NCBI RefSeq assembly: GCF_013366925.1
Contig: NZ_JAALDK010000001.1
Span: 186,001 to 250,000 of the forward strand
Length of the DNA: 64,000 nt
Origin: Paraburkholderia youngii
GTDB lineage: Bacteria; Pseudomonadota; Gammaproteobacteria; Burkholderiales; Burkholderiaceae
Reading direction: 5' to 3'
The translations under genes and the position numbers were made by a program. Shown here piece by piece: positions 29,789 to 39,281 of the stretch (its first letter is position 1; each line of letters begins with the position of its first letter). Below the pieces are notes generated by a model, which was given only the letters and a program-made list of their open reading frames with translations, made no database searches and was not told the DNA's origin.

Positions 29789-30838
29789 ATGCCGGATCAA
29801 CAGAAACCCGCCGAGGACGCCACCGACGCGTTGCCGGTCAGCGCCGCGCAGATCGAGCACGCGGCGGCCTTGCTCGACGCGGGTGGGCTGGTCGCGTTTC
29901 CGACCGAGACCGTGTACGGCCTAGGCGGCGATGCCGAGAACCCCGACGCGGTCGCGCGCATTTACGCGGCGAAGGGGCGGCCGGCCAATCATCCGGTGAT
30001 CGTGCATCTCGCGCCGCATGGCGATCCGAACTACTGGGTCGAGCATTTGCCGGCCGATGCGCAACGCCTGATCGACGCATTTTGGCCGGGGCCGCTCACG
30101 CTGATCCTCAAGCGCGCCGCGCGGATTCCCGCGGCGGTCAGCGGCGGGCAGGATTCGGTGGGACTGCGCTGCCCGTCGCATCCGGTAGCGCAGGCCTTGC
30201 TCGAAGCGTTCAGCGCGTTGCGCGGCGGGCATGGCGGCGTCGCCGCGCCGTCGGCGAACCGCTTCGGACATGTGAGCCCGACCACCGCGCAGCATGTGCG
30301 CGACGAGTTCGGCAGCACGATTCATGTGCTCGATGGCGGCGCGTCGGATGTCGGCATCGAGTCGACGATTCTGGATCTGTCGCGCGGCTTTCCGGCGCTG
30401 CTGAGGCCCGGTCGCGTGACGCCGCAGGATATCGCCGACGTGCTTGGCGAGGCGCCGCGTCTGCCCGACGGGTCGGATGCGACCGCGCCGCGCGCGTCGG
30501 GCACGTTGAAAGCGCATTACGCGCCGCGCACGCCGCTCGCGCTGCTGCCGTTTGGCGAACTCGAGCCGCTGCTCGCGGTGCGCGCGCCGGGCGAGCGCGT
30601 CGCGCTGGTCGCGCGCGCGTCGCGTGCGGGACAGTGGGCCGATGCCGACGGCGTGCATTTCGTCGCGGCGCCGGAAGACCCGCACGTCTATGCGCGCGAA
30701 CTCTACGGCTTGCTGCGCGCGCTCGATCGCGCGAACGTCACGCGGATTCTGATCGAGAAGCTGCCCGACACGATCGAATGGATCGCGGTCAACGATCGGC
30801 TCGGGCGCGCGGCAGCGGCATTCGAAGCGCAGCGCTGA
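29789..30838 (+). CDS. Sua5/YciO/YrdC family L-threonylcarbamoyladenylate synthase
   Basis: Enzyme making threonylcarbamoyl-AMP for the universal t6A37 modification of ANN-decoding tRNAs. At 349 residues it is the long Sua5 form. The YrdC domain (about residues 20-220) has GLVAFPTETVYGLGGDA, KGRPANHPVIVHL, GLRCPSHPVAQALL and APSANRFGHVSPT. A second Sua5 domain (about 235-345) follows the linker ASGTLKAHYAPRTP. It ends the purCEK series and is followed by a bidirectional terminator. Confidence 0.93.
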   Translation: MPDQQKPAEDATDALPVSAAQIEHAAALLDAGGLVAFPTETVYGLGGDAENPDAVARIYAAKGRPANHPVIVHLAPHGDPNYWVEHLPADAQRLIDAFWPGPLTLILKRAARIPAAVSGGQDSVGLRCPSHPVAQALLEAFSALRGGHGGVAAPSANRFGHVSPTTAQHVRDEFGSTIHVLDGGASDVGIESTILDLSRGFPALLRPGRVTPQDIADVLGEAPRLPDGSDATAPRASGTLKAHYAPRTPLALLPFGELEPLLAVRAPGERVALVARASRAGQWADADGVHFVAAPEDPHVYARELYGLLRALDRANVTRILIEKLPDTIEWIAVNDRLGRAAAAFEAQR

Positions 30839-30884
30839 CGCTCTCGGCTCGCTGCGCTGCATAGCGTGGCTAGCGAAAAAAACG

Positions 30885-30915
30885 AAGGCCCGGCTCGTTC
30901 AACGAGCCGGGCCTT
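30885..30915. terminator. bidirectional terminator between the Sua5 gene and the esterase gene
   Basis: A perfect 15-base inverted repeat (AAGGCCCGGCTCGTT at 30885-30899 and its complement at 30901-30915), A-rich upstream and T-rich downstream. It serves the convergent plus- and minus-strand genes. Confidence 0.9.
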
Positions 30916-30943
30916 TTACCATTTGAGCAACCTTGACGCCGCG

Positions 30944-32173
30944 TTACTTCCCAAGCCCGCTAGCAGCGATCTGCTTCTCGACCTGCTGCGCGATCAGCGC
31001 TCCCGTATGCGTGGTCGGATGCACGAGGTCGGCGAAGATGTAGGTCTGGTCCGCGCCGGCCACCGTGTAGGTCTCCGGCGAACAGAACAGCGACGACGCG
31101 AGGGCGGTGCCGAAAGCCGCCGCCGTCTGGCCGGATGCGAGCACGCTCGGGTTCTTCGTCGCGTACGCGGTCGCGGCCGCAGCCATCGACGTCAGGTTAC
31201 ACGCGGTGCCCGTATTCGACACGGTGAAGCCGAGCGCCTGGTAGTTGGCCAACGTCTGGTCCAGCAGCGTGTATGAGTCCAGATAGATGACCTGCGAGGT
31301 CGACGCGAGGCCTTGCTTCAGCACGTTGTTGTAGGCTTGCACGAGCCCGTCGATGACTGCCTGGCCTTGTGCGCCCGCGGCGAGGCCTTGCGGCGTTTTC
31401 GCGATATCCGGCACGTTTGACACCACCACATGTTGCGCGCCTGCCGCGACGATCTTTTGCACCGTGCCGACGAACGTGGTCGCCGCGGTCACGATCGCCG
31501 CTCCTTGGGCCTGCGTGACCGACTGGATCGCGGCCGTTGCCGCCGCCTGCGCGTCGGCCGGGTTGGCGCCGTTAGCGATCGCCGTCGCCGCCGCTGCCGC
31601 TGCCGCCGCGCTGGCAGCCGAGATCGTTTGCACCGCGACGAAGATGTCGTTCGCGCCGCCGTTGATCAGCACGAGCTCGTTCGAATTGAAGCTGTTGTTG
31701 TGCGCAGACAGATACTCGCTGACCTGTGTCGTGACCGGCACCGTAGTCGCGGCCATGTTGTTCGGCGCGAAGCCGACGCCCGGCTGCAGATCGACACGCG
31801 AGCCGCCTTGCGCATAACCGAGACCGCCCGCCGCGGTGAGCGGGTTGCCGAAGCCGCCGACGTACGCGGGGGTGAGCGTGCCGCCATAGTACTCGGCGAC
31901 CTTCTGCGTCCAGATTTCGCCCGGATTCGTCGTGAAGCGGCCGCCGCCCGTGCCGACGTTCGCCTGAACCGCCGCCTGGTAGGTGCCGACATCCGACAGG
32001 CTGTCGCCGAACGACACGACCTGCAGCGAGACGCCCCCCGGCGGCGTGTTGCTGCTCGAACTATTGTTGTCGCCGCCACCGCCGCACGCTGCGAGCGCTG
32101 CGAACGCTGCGCTCGCCACGGCGATCTGGGTGACGCGCAACCATTGCTGTTTCTTCGAAGCGGTTTGATTCAT
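30944..32173 (-). CDS. GDSL/SGNH-family lipoprotein esterase
   Basis: Predicted secreted lipase/esterase of the SGNH hydrolase superfamily, 409 residues. A signal peptide ends in a lipobox (ALAAC, Cys30) followed by Gly and Ser repeats, so the protein is probably lipid-anchored. Block I is VVSFGDSLSDVG with the nucleophile Ser58, block III is INGGANDIF, and the catalytic Asp/His pair lies in FADLVHPTTH. Between blocks III and V sits a very Ala-rich helix-like stretch (about 35 residues, nearly two thirds Ala). No autotransporter barrel is attached. It stands alone with its own terminator. Confidence 0.88.
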   Translation of the reverse strand: MNQTASKKQQWLRVTQIAVASAAFAALAACGGGGDNNSSSSNTPPGGVSLQVVSFGDSLSDVGTYQAAVQANVGTGGGRFTTNPGEIWTQKVAEYYGGTLTPAYVGGFGNPLTAAGGLGYAQGGSRVDLQPGVGFAPNNMAATTVPVTTQVSEYLSAHNNSFNSNELVLINGGANDIFVAVQTISAASAAAAAAAATAIANGANPADAQAAATAAIQSVTQAQGAAIVTAATTFVGTVQKIVAAGAQHVVVSNVPDIAKTPQGLAAGAQGQAVIDGLVQAYNNVLKQGLASTSQVIYLDSYTLLDQTLANYQALGFTVSNTGTACNLTSMAAAATAYATKNPSVLASGQTAAAFGTALASSLFCSPETYTVAGADQTYIFADLVHPTTHTGALIAQQVEKQIAASGLGK

Positions 32174-32268
32174 GTTGACTACATCTCCTCGTATGTGTGG
32201 CCCTTGATGCCATGTGTTGCAGGCGGCGTCCACCGCGTTGGCGGCGTGACGACAGCTTACAGAATCTT

Positions 32269-33267
32269 CTACGGCGTGCGCGATGTCCGCAGCGCGGCCA
32301 TATGGTTTGGATTCAAGCCGGGTAGTTCGGCGGTGGCTTTGCTCATCGTGTCGTTCGCACCCGCATGCGGATGCGCGGCGTGGAGGCCGCTGGCGCCGCC
32401 AGGCATCACCGCGCGCTGCGCATGATAAGCGGCGGCCCAGGCTGGTGGCGCGAACAGCGCGCGCCACTTGTTGCGCCAGCCGCGCACGCTTGCGAAGTCC
32501 GCGGCCATCGACGCCCATTCGTGGAACGTCGCTTTCAGCGGGTTGTACGTGTAAAGCGGCTCGACGATGCCGTATTGCGGCGTCTCGTGCGGATCTTCGT
32601 CGACGTAGCTGCCGAACAGGCGATCCCAGATCACCAGCACACCTGCGTAATTGCGATCGATGTAGCGATCGTTGCGCGCATGATGCACACGATGGATCGA
32701 CGGCGTGTTGAACACGTACTCGAGCCAGCCGAGCTTGCCGATCACCTGCGTATGCACGAAGAACTGGAAGCCGAGATTGATCAGTACGATCGCGACGATC
32801 TGCTTAGGGGCAAAGCCGAGGAACGCGAGCGGAATCCAGAACACCCACATGCCGGCGACCGGGTACATCAGGCTCTGGCGGAACGCGGTCGAAAAATTCA
32901 TCCGCTCCGACGAGTGATGCACGACGTGCGCGGCCCACAGCCAGCGCACCCGATGACTGCAGCGATGAAACCCGTAATAGAGCAGGTCCTGCGCGACGAA
33001 CAGCACGACGAACGACAGCCACGTCGCTGGCCATGTATGAATGCGGTAGTGCTCGTAGAGGAACGTGTAGACAGGGATGATCGCGAGCCACGCGAGCTTG
33101 TCGGCGGCCTGCTGCAGCAGCGCGAGCGTGGCGTTGCACAGCGTGTCGCGCCAGCTGTAGAGCCGCTCGGCCGGGCGCGTGCGGCTCACGTGCCACGCCT
33201 CCCAGCCGATGCAGGCAAGAAAGACGGGCGCCATGGCGAGCAGCAGCAATTCGGCATCGAATTGCAT
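32269..33267 (-). CDS. sterol desaturase / fatty acid hydroxylase family membrane protein
   Basis: Di-iron integral membrane oxidoreductase, 332 residues with four or more hydrophobic segments. The histidine clusters of the superfamily are present: HRCSHRVRWLWAAHVVHHSSERMN and HRVHHARNDRYIDRNYAG. The likely substrate is a membrane lipid or hopanoid-type acyl chain, but this cannot be read from the sequence. The C-terminal ~60 residues are extra to the core domain. It is upstream of the esterase on the same strand, 95 bases away, with a separate promoter possible. Confidence 0.88.
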   Translation of the reverse strand: MQFDAELLLLAMAPVFLACIGWEAWHVSRTRPAERLYSWRDTLCNATLALLQQAADKLAWLAIIPVYTFLYEHYRIHTWPATWLSFVVLFVAQDLLYYGFHRCSHRVRWLWAAHVVHHSSERMNFSTAFRQSLMYPVAGMWVFWIPLAFLGFAPKQIVAIVLINLGFQFFVHTQVIGKLGWLEYVFNTPSIHRVHHARNDRYIDRNYAGVLVIWDRLFGSYVDEDPHETPQYGIVEPLYTYNPLKATFHEWASMAADFASVRGWRNKWRALFAPPAWAAAYHAQRAVMPGGASGLHAAHPHAGANDTMSKATAELPGLNPNHMAALRTSRTP

Positions 33268-33455
33268 CGTGTCTCCCTTCCTGGTCCCTGACCGCCGCGC
33301 GGTCCGCGGCGGGTGGTGTCGTTATCGTTGGTGAAGGTCGCGCGGTCCGACGACCGGCGCCCTGCGCGGCAAGCGCGTGGTGCCGCGCACCGCATGATGC
33401 CCGACAGCGTACACGGTTAGAAGCTTGCCGCGCGCGGCATCGCTAGAAGGAATAC

Positions 33456-35018
33456 TCAGTGGCCGCCGCGCTTGCGCGGGTTTTTCCTGGGCTTCTCGCG
33501 CACTTCCTCGATGGGCGCGGCGACCTTCGTGAAGCCCTGCGACGGGCCTTCGTACACCCATTCGAGCAGCGCGTCGTGCGCGGCGCGCGCCGCTTCGGAA
33601 TGCGGATCGTTGATCAGGCTGACGACGATGTAGCTGTTGCCGTCGGCCGATGCGACGTAGCCCGCGATCGCGCGCACGTCGCGCAGCGTGCCGGTCTTGA
33701 TGTGAGCGTTGCCGCCCGCGCCCTGGCTGGTCAGGCGGTTGCGCATCGTGCCGTCGACACCGGCGATCGGCAGCGAATCGACGAACACCTGCGCGACCGG
33801 GCTCGCGTTCGCGCGCTGCAGCACATCGGCGAGCGCGAGCGCGGTGATGTGCTCGTCGCGCGACAGTCCCGAGCCGTTGTCGAGCGACAGGTATTCGGTG
33901 TTCAGGCTGTCGCGGGTCAGGAAAGCTTCGACCGCGCGCGCGGCTTTCGCGGGCGTAGCGGGCGCTCTTTCCTCGGCGGCGCCGATGGTCAGGAACAGGT
34001 TGCGCGCCATCGTGTTGTTGCTGAACTTGTTGATGTCGCGAACGATGTCCGACAGCATCGGCCCGTCGTGCGTCGCGACGAGCTTCGCACCAGCGGGCAC
34101 CGCGCCTTCGCGGGTCGTGCCCGTGAAAGTGCCGCCAGTTTGCTGCCACAGCGCGAGGAAGCCGCGCGCGAAGAACGTCGAGTGATCGAGCACGGCGACG
34201 TTGATCGTGCGCGAATCGCAACGCACTGGCAGGTCGCCGATGAACGACGCAACGAGCGTGCCGTCAGGCTGTGGCGTGACGGTCGGCGTCGGCAACTCGC
34301 CGCGGCATGGGCCGTTCGTCGCGCGCAACTGGTTGTCGATGCGCAACTGAGCGAGCGGGGGCAGCACGTCGATCGCCACCGTGCCGTCCGGCGATGGCGT
34401 CAGCGTGAACGACAGCGATTTGAACGCGTACAGCAGCGGATCGGGGCCGACGTTGTACGGTGCGTTGACGTCGTCGTCGAATGCGGGCAGGTCGCGGGTC
34501 GACGGATCGAAGTAGCGCTTGTCGAGCACCAGCGCGCCGTCGATGCCGTTGATGCCGGCCTTGTGAATCTTCTGCACGAGGTCGATCAGTTCTTCGGGCA
34601 CGAGCTTGGGGTCGCCGGTGCCCTGGATGTACAGATTGCCGTGCAGCACGCCGTTCGCGTCGAGAGGGCCGTCCGCGTACGCGCTGGTGCGCCAGCGGTA
34701 GCCGGGGCCGAGGATCGACAGGCCTGCATAGGTGGTGACGAGCTTCATCGTCGAGGCGGGCATCATCGGCTTGCCGGCGTTCAGCGCGAGGATCGGCGTG
34801 CGATCGCCGACCTTTTCGACGACCACGCTGATCGACGACAACGGCACGTGCGCGCGGTGCAGACCGACCATCACCGGTTGCGGCAGTACCGTCGTGACGT
34901 TGACGCTCGGATGTGTGGCCTTGATGCGTGCCTGCGCGGCCAGCGGCAGCAGCGCGCCCGCGCCGAGCGTGGCGGCGCAGAGCCAGACGGCGGCGCGCGT
35001 CGCGAAGCGGTTAGGCAT
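33456..35018 (-). CDS. dacB: D-alanyl-D-alanine carboxypeptidase/endopeptidase (PBP4, S13 family)
   Basis: Periplasmic penicillin-binding protein that trims and cleaves peptidoglycan cross-links. From the ATG at 35018 it is 520 residues with a clear signal peptide (AAVWLCAATLGAGALLPLAAQA). The three active-site motifs are intact: STMK at residues 89-92, SNN (FSNNTMARNLF) and KTG (HIKTGTLRDV). The large inserted domain of class C PBPs lies between the first two. An in-frame ATG at 35096 is possible and would put an Arg-rich stretch before the signal peptide. The C-terminus is basic (KPRKNPRKRGGH). Confidence 0.93.
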   Translation of the reverse strand: MPNRFATRAAVWLCAATLGAGALLPLAAQARIKATHPSVNVTTVLPQPVMVGLHRAHVPLSSISVVVEKVGDRTPILALNAGKPMMPASTMKLVTTYAGLSILGPGYRWRTSAYADGPLDANGVLHGNLYIQGTGDPKLVPEELIDLVQKIHKAGINGIDGALVLDKRYFDPSTRDLPAFDDDVNAPYNVGPDPLLYAFKSLSFTLTPSPDGTVAIDVLPPLAQLRIDNQLRATNGPCRGELPTPTVTPQPDGTLVASFIGDLPVRCDSRTINVAVLDHSTFFARGFLALWQQTGGTFTGTTREGAVPAGAKLVATHDGPMLSDIVRDINKFSNNTMARNLFLTIGAAEERAPATPAKAARAVEAFLTRDSLNTEYLSLDNGSGLSRDEHITALALADVLQRANASPVAQVFVDSLPIAGVDGTMRNRLTSQGAGGNAHIKTGTLRDVRAIAGYVASADGNSYIVVSLINDPHSEAARAAHDALLEWVYEGPSQGFTKVAAPIEEVREKPRKNPRKRGGH

Positions 35019-35347
35019 GAAGACTGCGCGATGGAGCATACGGCGCGAGCGCAGCGCCATACGGCGTGCGATGGAAGACAGAAAAGCGTGCGTCATGAAC
35101 GGGTGAACGGGCAAACGGACGAGCGGGATTTCAAGGTGTGCGGCGTGCGCGGGACAATGAAACGGCAAGCTGGTCGGTTCGACGGCGCGGTAGCGCGCCG
35201 TCGCGCTACCCAACGGCCGTCGCGCGACGCAAAGCGCCCATTGTAGTGACATGCCGCGACGCTGCGGTGAAAAAAGCGCCACACACCGCGCAGGCCGGAA
35301 GCGGGCGCTAGAATGCGGCATCATCCAATCATTTGGAACGGACAACC

Positions 35348-36010
35348 ATGCGCATCCTGCTAGTCGAAGATGACCGGATGATCGCCGAAGGCGTGCGCAA
35401 GGCGCTGCGCGGCGAAGGCTTCGCCGTCGATTGGGTCGAGGACGGCGAAGCGGCGCTGCACGCGGCGGCAGCCCAGCCTTACGATCTCGCGTTGCTCGAT
35501 CTCGGTCTGCCCAAGCGCGACGGTCTCGAGGTGCTGCGCGCACTGCGCGCGCGCGGCAATGCGCTGCCGGTGCTGATCGTCACCGCGCGCGACGCGGTCG
35601 CCGATCGAGTCAAAGGCCTCGACGCCGGCGCTGACGATTATCTTGTCAAACCTTTCGATCTCGACGAGCTCGGCGCGCGCATGCGAGCGCTGATCCGGCG
35701 CCAGTCCGGCCGCAGCGATTCGACGATTCGCCACGGCAACTTGACCCTCGATCCCGCGTCGCACCAGGTCACGCTCGATGGCGCGCCGGTCGCGCTGTCC
35801 GCGCGCGAATTCGCGTTGCTCGAAGCGCTGCTCGCGCGGCCCGGCGCGGTGCTGTCCAAGAGCCAGCTCGAGGAAAAGATGTACGGCTGGGGCGAGGAGA
35901 TCGGCAGCAATACCGTCGAGGTGTATATCCACGCGCTGCGCAAGAAGCTCGGCGCCGATCTGATCCGCAACGTGCGCGGGCTGGGCTACATGATCGCGAA
36001 GGACGCCTGA
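35348..36010 (+). CDS. OmpR-family response regulator, PmrA/QseB-like
   Basis: Two-component response regulator of 220 residues. The receiver domain (1-118) has LLVEDD, Asp51 in LALLDLGLPKRDG, and the conserved Lys in YLVKPFDLDEL. The winged-helix DNA-binding domain follows (ALSAREFALLEALL, then NTVEVYIHALRKKLG). The start MRILLVEDD at 35348 is preferred to the ATG five codons upstream. The kinase gene follows after 4 bases. The PmrA-type direct repeat upstream of the nearby htrA gene suggests a target. Confidence 0.92.
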   Translation: MRILLVEDDRMIAEGVRKALRGEGFAVDWVEDGEAALHAAAAQPYDLALLDLGLPKRDGLEVLRALRARGNALPVLIVTARDAVADRVKGLDAGADDYLVKPFDLDELGARMRALIRRQSGRSDSTIRHGNLTLDPASHQVTLDGAPVALSAREFALLEALLARPGAVLSKSQLEEKMYGWGEEIGSNTVEVYIHALRKKLGADLIRNVRGLGYMIAKDA

Positions 36011-36014
36011 GCCG

Positions 36015-37319
36015 ATGCGCTCGATTCGCCGACAACTGTTGTTCTGGCTGCTCGCGCTCATGCTGCTCGGTGTCGGCATCGCGGGTTGGCTGATCTACCG
36101 GCAGGCGCTCGCCGAAGCGAACGAACTGTTCGACTACCAGCTCGAGCAGATCGCCGCGGCGCTGCCGGCGGAACCGTTCTCGCAGGTGCTCGGCCGCGAT
36201 ACCGGCGACGAGGGCATCGTGCTGCAGATCTGGAACCGCAACGGCATGCTGATGTATTACTCGCGGCCGCGCGCGCCGCTCGCGCCGCGCGCCGAACTCG
36301 GTTTTTCGACCGAGCGCACCGACCGCGGCGAATGGCGCGTGTATGGCGCGATCGTCGGTGACAACGTCGTGCAGCTCGCGCAGCCGCTGTCGGTGCGCAA
36401 CCGGCTCGCCGCCGATGTCGCGCTGCGCACGCTGTGGCCGCTGATCGTGCTGCTGCCGCTGCTCGGGCTCGCGGTGTGGGTGATCGTCGGCCGTGGGCTA
36501 CAGCCGCTGCGGCGCGTGACGAGCGCGCTCGACACGCGTCATCCCGAAGCGCTCGATCCGTTGCCCGATCAGCGCTTGCCGCTCGAAGTGCGGCCGCTCG
36601 TGCGGGCGCTGAACGGGCTGCTGCAACGGCTCGCGACCGCTCTAGATATCCAGAAGGCGTTCGTTGCCGATGCCGCGCACGAATTGCGCACGCCGCTTGC
36701 CGCGGTACAGATCCAGGCGCAACTGGTCGCGCGAGCCAGGGACGACACGGCCCGCGGCGAAGCGCTCGCCGATTTGCAGGCGGGCGTCACGCGCGCGACG
36801 CGCCTTGCCGAGCAACTGCTCGCGCTCGCGCTCGCGCGCGCCGAGCCGGACGGCGCCGCCGTCGCCGGCATGCTCGATCTGCGCGAGCTGCTTCAGGAGT
36901 GCGTCGCGACCTACGCGCCGCTCGCGGTGAATCGCGGCGTCGACCTCGGCATCGAGGCGAGCGAGCCCGCCAGCGTGACCGGCGACGCCGAAGCGCTGCG
37001 CGTGATGTTCAACAACCTAGTCGACAACGCGACCAAGTACACGCCGCGCGGCGGCAGTGTCGACGTCAGCCTGCGCGTCGAGGACGGCCGTCCGGTGGTG
37101 CGGATCGCCGACAGCGGCCCCGGTATCGATCCGGCCGATCGCGAGCGCGTGTTCGACCGCTTCTATCGCGCGGGAGTGGGCGCGAATCGCGCGCGCACCG
37201 ACGTGACGGGCAGTGGCCTCGGTCTCGCGATCGTGCGCCGCATAGCCACGCAACATCATGCTCAAGTCTCGCTCGGTGAATCGCCGACCGGTGGTTTGCA
37301 GGTCATCGTCCGCTTTTGA
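36015..37319 (+). CDS. sensor histidine kinase, PmrB/QseC-like
   Basis: Inner-membrane sensor kinase paired with the regulator 4 bases upstream, 434 residues. Two membrane segments (about 10-30 and 140-160) bracket a periplasmic sensor of about 110 residues. A HAMP linker precedes the H-box FVADAAHELRTPLAAVQ with the phospho-acceptor at about His222. The N-box MFNNLVDNATKYTP, the DSGPGIDPADRERVFDRFYR block and GSGLGLAIVRRI complete the catalytic domain. The sensed signal is unknown; acidic pH, iron or cationic peptides would fit PmrB relatives. Confidence 0.92.
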   Translation: MRSIRRQLLFWLLALMLLGVGIAGWLIYRQALAEANELFDYQLEQIAAALPAEPFSQVLGRDTGDEGIVLQIWNRNGMLMYYSRPRAPLAPRAELGFSTERTDRGEWRVYGAIVGDNVVQLAQPLSVRNRLAADVALRTLWPLIVLLPLLGLAVWVIVGRGLQPLRRVTSALDTRHPEALDPLPDQRLPLEVRPLVRALNGLLQRLATALDIQKAFVADAAHELRTPLAAVQIQAQLVARARDDTARGEALADLQAGVTRATRLAEQLLALALARAEPDGAAVAGMLDLRELLQECVATYAPLAVNRGVDLGIEASEPASVTGDAEALRVMFNNLVDNATKYTPRGGSVDVSLRVEDGRPVVRIADSGPGIDPADRERVFDRFYRAGVGANRARTDVTGSGLGLAIVRRIATQHHAQVSLGESPTGGLQVIVRF

Positions 37320-37413
37320 TCATGGTGGTTTACTGTTCGGCTCGAACCGGCGTTTATGCCGTCGCGACGGGCTGTTGCGGCCGGTCCGATAAGGTTCCCG
37401 CGATCTGTCGCTG

Positions 37414-37430
37414 CTTAAGCCTCTTTTAAG
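37414..37430 (+). promoter_or_regulatory. PmrA-type response-regulator box
   Basis: CTTAAG-N5-TTTAAG, two half-sites in direct repeat spaced 11 bases apart, matching the published PmrA/BasR consensus (YTTAAK-N5-YTTAAK type). It lies 55-70 bases before the htrA start and about 95 bases after the kinase gene's stop. Confidence 0.65.
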
Positions 37431-37487
37431 TGACGCCCCTTACGCTCCTCGACATCCAAAGTCACTTTCTCCAGTCAGGAGCTCATG

Positions 37488-39014
37488 ATGAACGCGAAAA
37501 CCTTGTCCCGCGGCGCCGTTGCGGTAGCTGTGGCCGCTGCGCTTTCAGCCGGCTATGTGGCGGGCCATCGCGATGTGCCCGCACCGCAGATCATCTCGCC
37601 GGCGGAAGCCGCTGCGATGATGCCAGCCGAAGCTGCCGCCAAAACCGGTATCCCCGATTTCTCCGGTCTCGTCGAGACCTACGGTCCGGCCGTCGTCAAC
37701 ATCAGCGCGAAGCACGTGGTCAAGCAAACGGCAATGCGCGGTAATGGCGGCAACCGCCCTGGCAACCAGTTGCCGATCGATCCGAACGATCCTTTCTATC
37801 AGTTCTACAAGCGGTTCTTCGGCGGCGTGCCCGGCATGCAAGGCGGCGATGGCGGCGATGGCGGCGACGCGCCCGACCAGCCGAGCGCGAGCCTCGGCTC
37901 GGGCTTCATCATCAGCAATGACGGCTACATTCTGACGAACGCGCACGTGGTCGATGGCGCGAACGTCGTCACCGTGAAGCTCACCGACAAGCGCGAGTTC
38001 AAGGCGAAGGTGGTTGGCGCCGACAAGCAGTCCGACGTCGCCGTGCTGAAGATCAACGCGAGCGATCTGCCGACTGTGAAGATCGGCGATCCGCGCCAGA
38101 GCAAGGTTGGTCAGTGGGTCGTCGCGATCGGCTCGCCGTATGGCTTCGACAACACCGTGACCTCGGGCATCATCAGCGCGAAGTCGCGCACGCTGCCCAA
38201 CGAAAACTACACGCCGTTCATCCAGACCGATGTGCCGGTGAATCCAGGCAACTCGGGCGGTCCGCTTTTTAATCTGCAAGGCGAAGTCATCGGCATCAAC
38301 TCGATGATCTACTCGCAGACGGGCGGCTTCCAGGGCCTGTCGTTCGCGATCCCCATCAGCGAGGCGATCAAGGTCAAGGACGATCTCGTCAAGACCGGTC
38401 ACGTGAGCCGCGGCCGTCTCGGCGTCGCGGTGCAGGGCTTGAACCAGACGCTCGCCGAGTCGTTCGGCATGCAGAAGCCGCAAGGCGCGCTGGTCAGCTC
38501 GGTCGACGCCAACGGTCCGGCGGCCAAGGCTGGCTTGCAGCCGGGCGACGTGATCTTGTCGGTGAATGGCGACGAAGTCAGCGATTCGACGGATCTGCCG
38601 TCGAAGATCGCAGCCCTCGCGCCGGGCAGTTCGGCAACGCTGAAAGTGTGGCGCGATAAGGCCAGCAAGGACGTGAAGGTGACGATTGGCTCGTTCTCGG
38701 ACGTGAAGGTCGCGTCGGCGAGCAAGACCGATCAGCAGACCCAGTTGCAAGGCCGTCTCGGTGTCGCGGTGCGGCCGCTGACGCCGGAAGAGAAGAGCAG
38801 CGCGTCGGTGTCGCACGGTCTGCTCGTGCAGCAGGCGGGCGGTGCGGCGGCGAGCGCCGGCATCCAGGCGGGCGACGTGATTCTCGCCGTCAACGGCCGT
38901 CCGGTCACGAACATGGATCAGTTGAAGCAGATGATTTCGGGCGCAGGCAACAGCATTGCGCTGCTGATCCAGCGGGACAACGCGCAGATTTTCGTGCCTG
39001 TTGATCTCGGCTGA
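37488..39014 (+). CDS. HtrA/DegP-type periplasmic serine endoprotease
   Basis: Envelope stress protease and chaperone with two PDZ domains, 508 residues. An N-terminal signal or anchor (GAVAVAVAAALSAGYVAG) leads to the trypsin-like domain with His153 (TNAHVVDG), Asp183 (QSDVAVLKI) and Ser256 (NPGNSGGPLF). PDZ1 (about 305-400) and PDZ2 (about 420-505) are both complete. A Gly/Asp-rich loop lies before the protease core. It follows a two-component system, and a PmrA-type box is located in its promoter region, suggesting regulation by that system. A terminator follows. Confidence 0.94.
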   Translation: MNAKTLSRGAVAVAVAAALSAGYVAGHRDVPAPQIISPAEAAAMMPAEAAAKTGIPDFSGLVETYGPAVVNISAKHVVKQTAMRGNGGNRPGNQLPIDPNDPFYQFYKRFFGGVPGMQGGDGGDGGDAPDQPSASLGSGFIISNDGYILTNAHVVDGANVVTVKLTDKREFKAKVVGADKQSDVAVLKINASDLPTVKIGDPRQSKVGQWVVAIGSPYGFDNTVTSGIISAKSRTLPNENYTPFIQTDVPVNPGNSGGPLFNLQGEVIGINSMIYSQTGGFQGLSFAIPISEAIKVKDDLVKTGHVSRGRLGVAVQGLNQTLAESFGMQKPQGALVSSVDANGPAAKAGLQPGDVILSVNGDEVSDSTDLPSKIAALAPGSSATLKVWRDKASKDVKVTIGSFSDVKVASASKTDQQTQLQGRLGVAVRPLTPEEKSSASVSHGLLVQQAGGAAASAGIQAGDVILAVNGRPVTNMDQLKQMISGAGNSIALLIQRDNAQIFVPVDLG

Positions 39015-39074
39015 TCCAGTTATCTGGGCGGTTCGAAGGGATCTCCCACCCCAGTTTGAGCTGTAGTAGCGATT

Positions 39075-39114
39075 GCCGGTCCTTTGCATTTACTGCAAGG
39101 ACCGGCTTTTTTTT
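39075..39114 (+). terminator. rho-independent terminator after htrA
   Basis: GCCGGTCCTTTGCA (39075-39088) pairs with TGCAAGGACCGGC (39094-39106) with one bulged T, then a run of eight T. Confidence 0.9.
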
Positions 39115-39281
39115 CGCCCGTCGGAACCGCGTTGCAGCGAGCGGCATGGACACGCCGAGGGGTGTCAGGCGGGTTGGTGCCACGATGGTCGTGCATGCTG
39201 GTCGACGCTGCGGAATGGTTGGCACATAGGTTGCTTCCATCGTTCAGGGTCTGGAAGGCCTCGAACAAGGAGAGCAAACCG

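Noticed and set aside
35097-35543. N-terminal extension of dacB upstream of 35096
   Set aside because: The frame stays open but would place about 150 Arg-rich residues before a perfect signal peptide.
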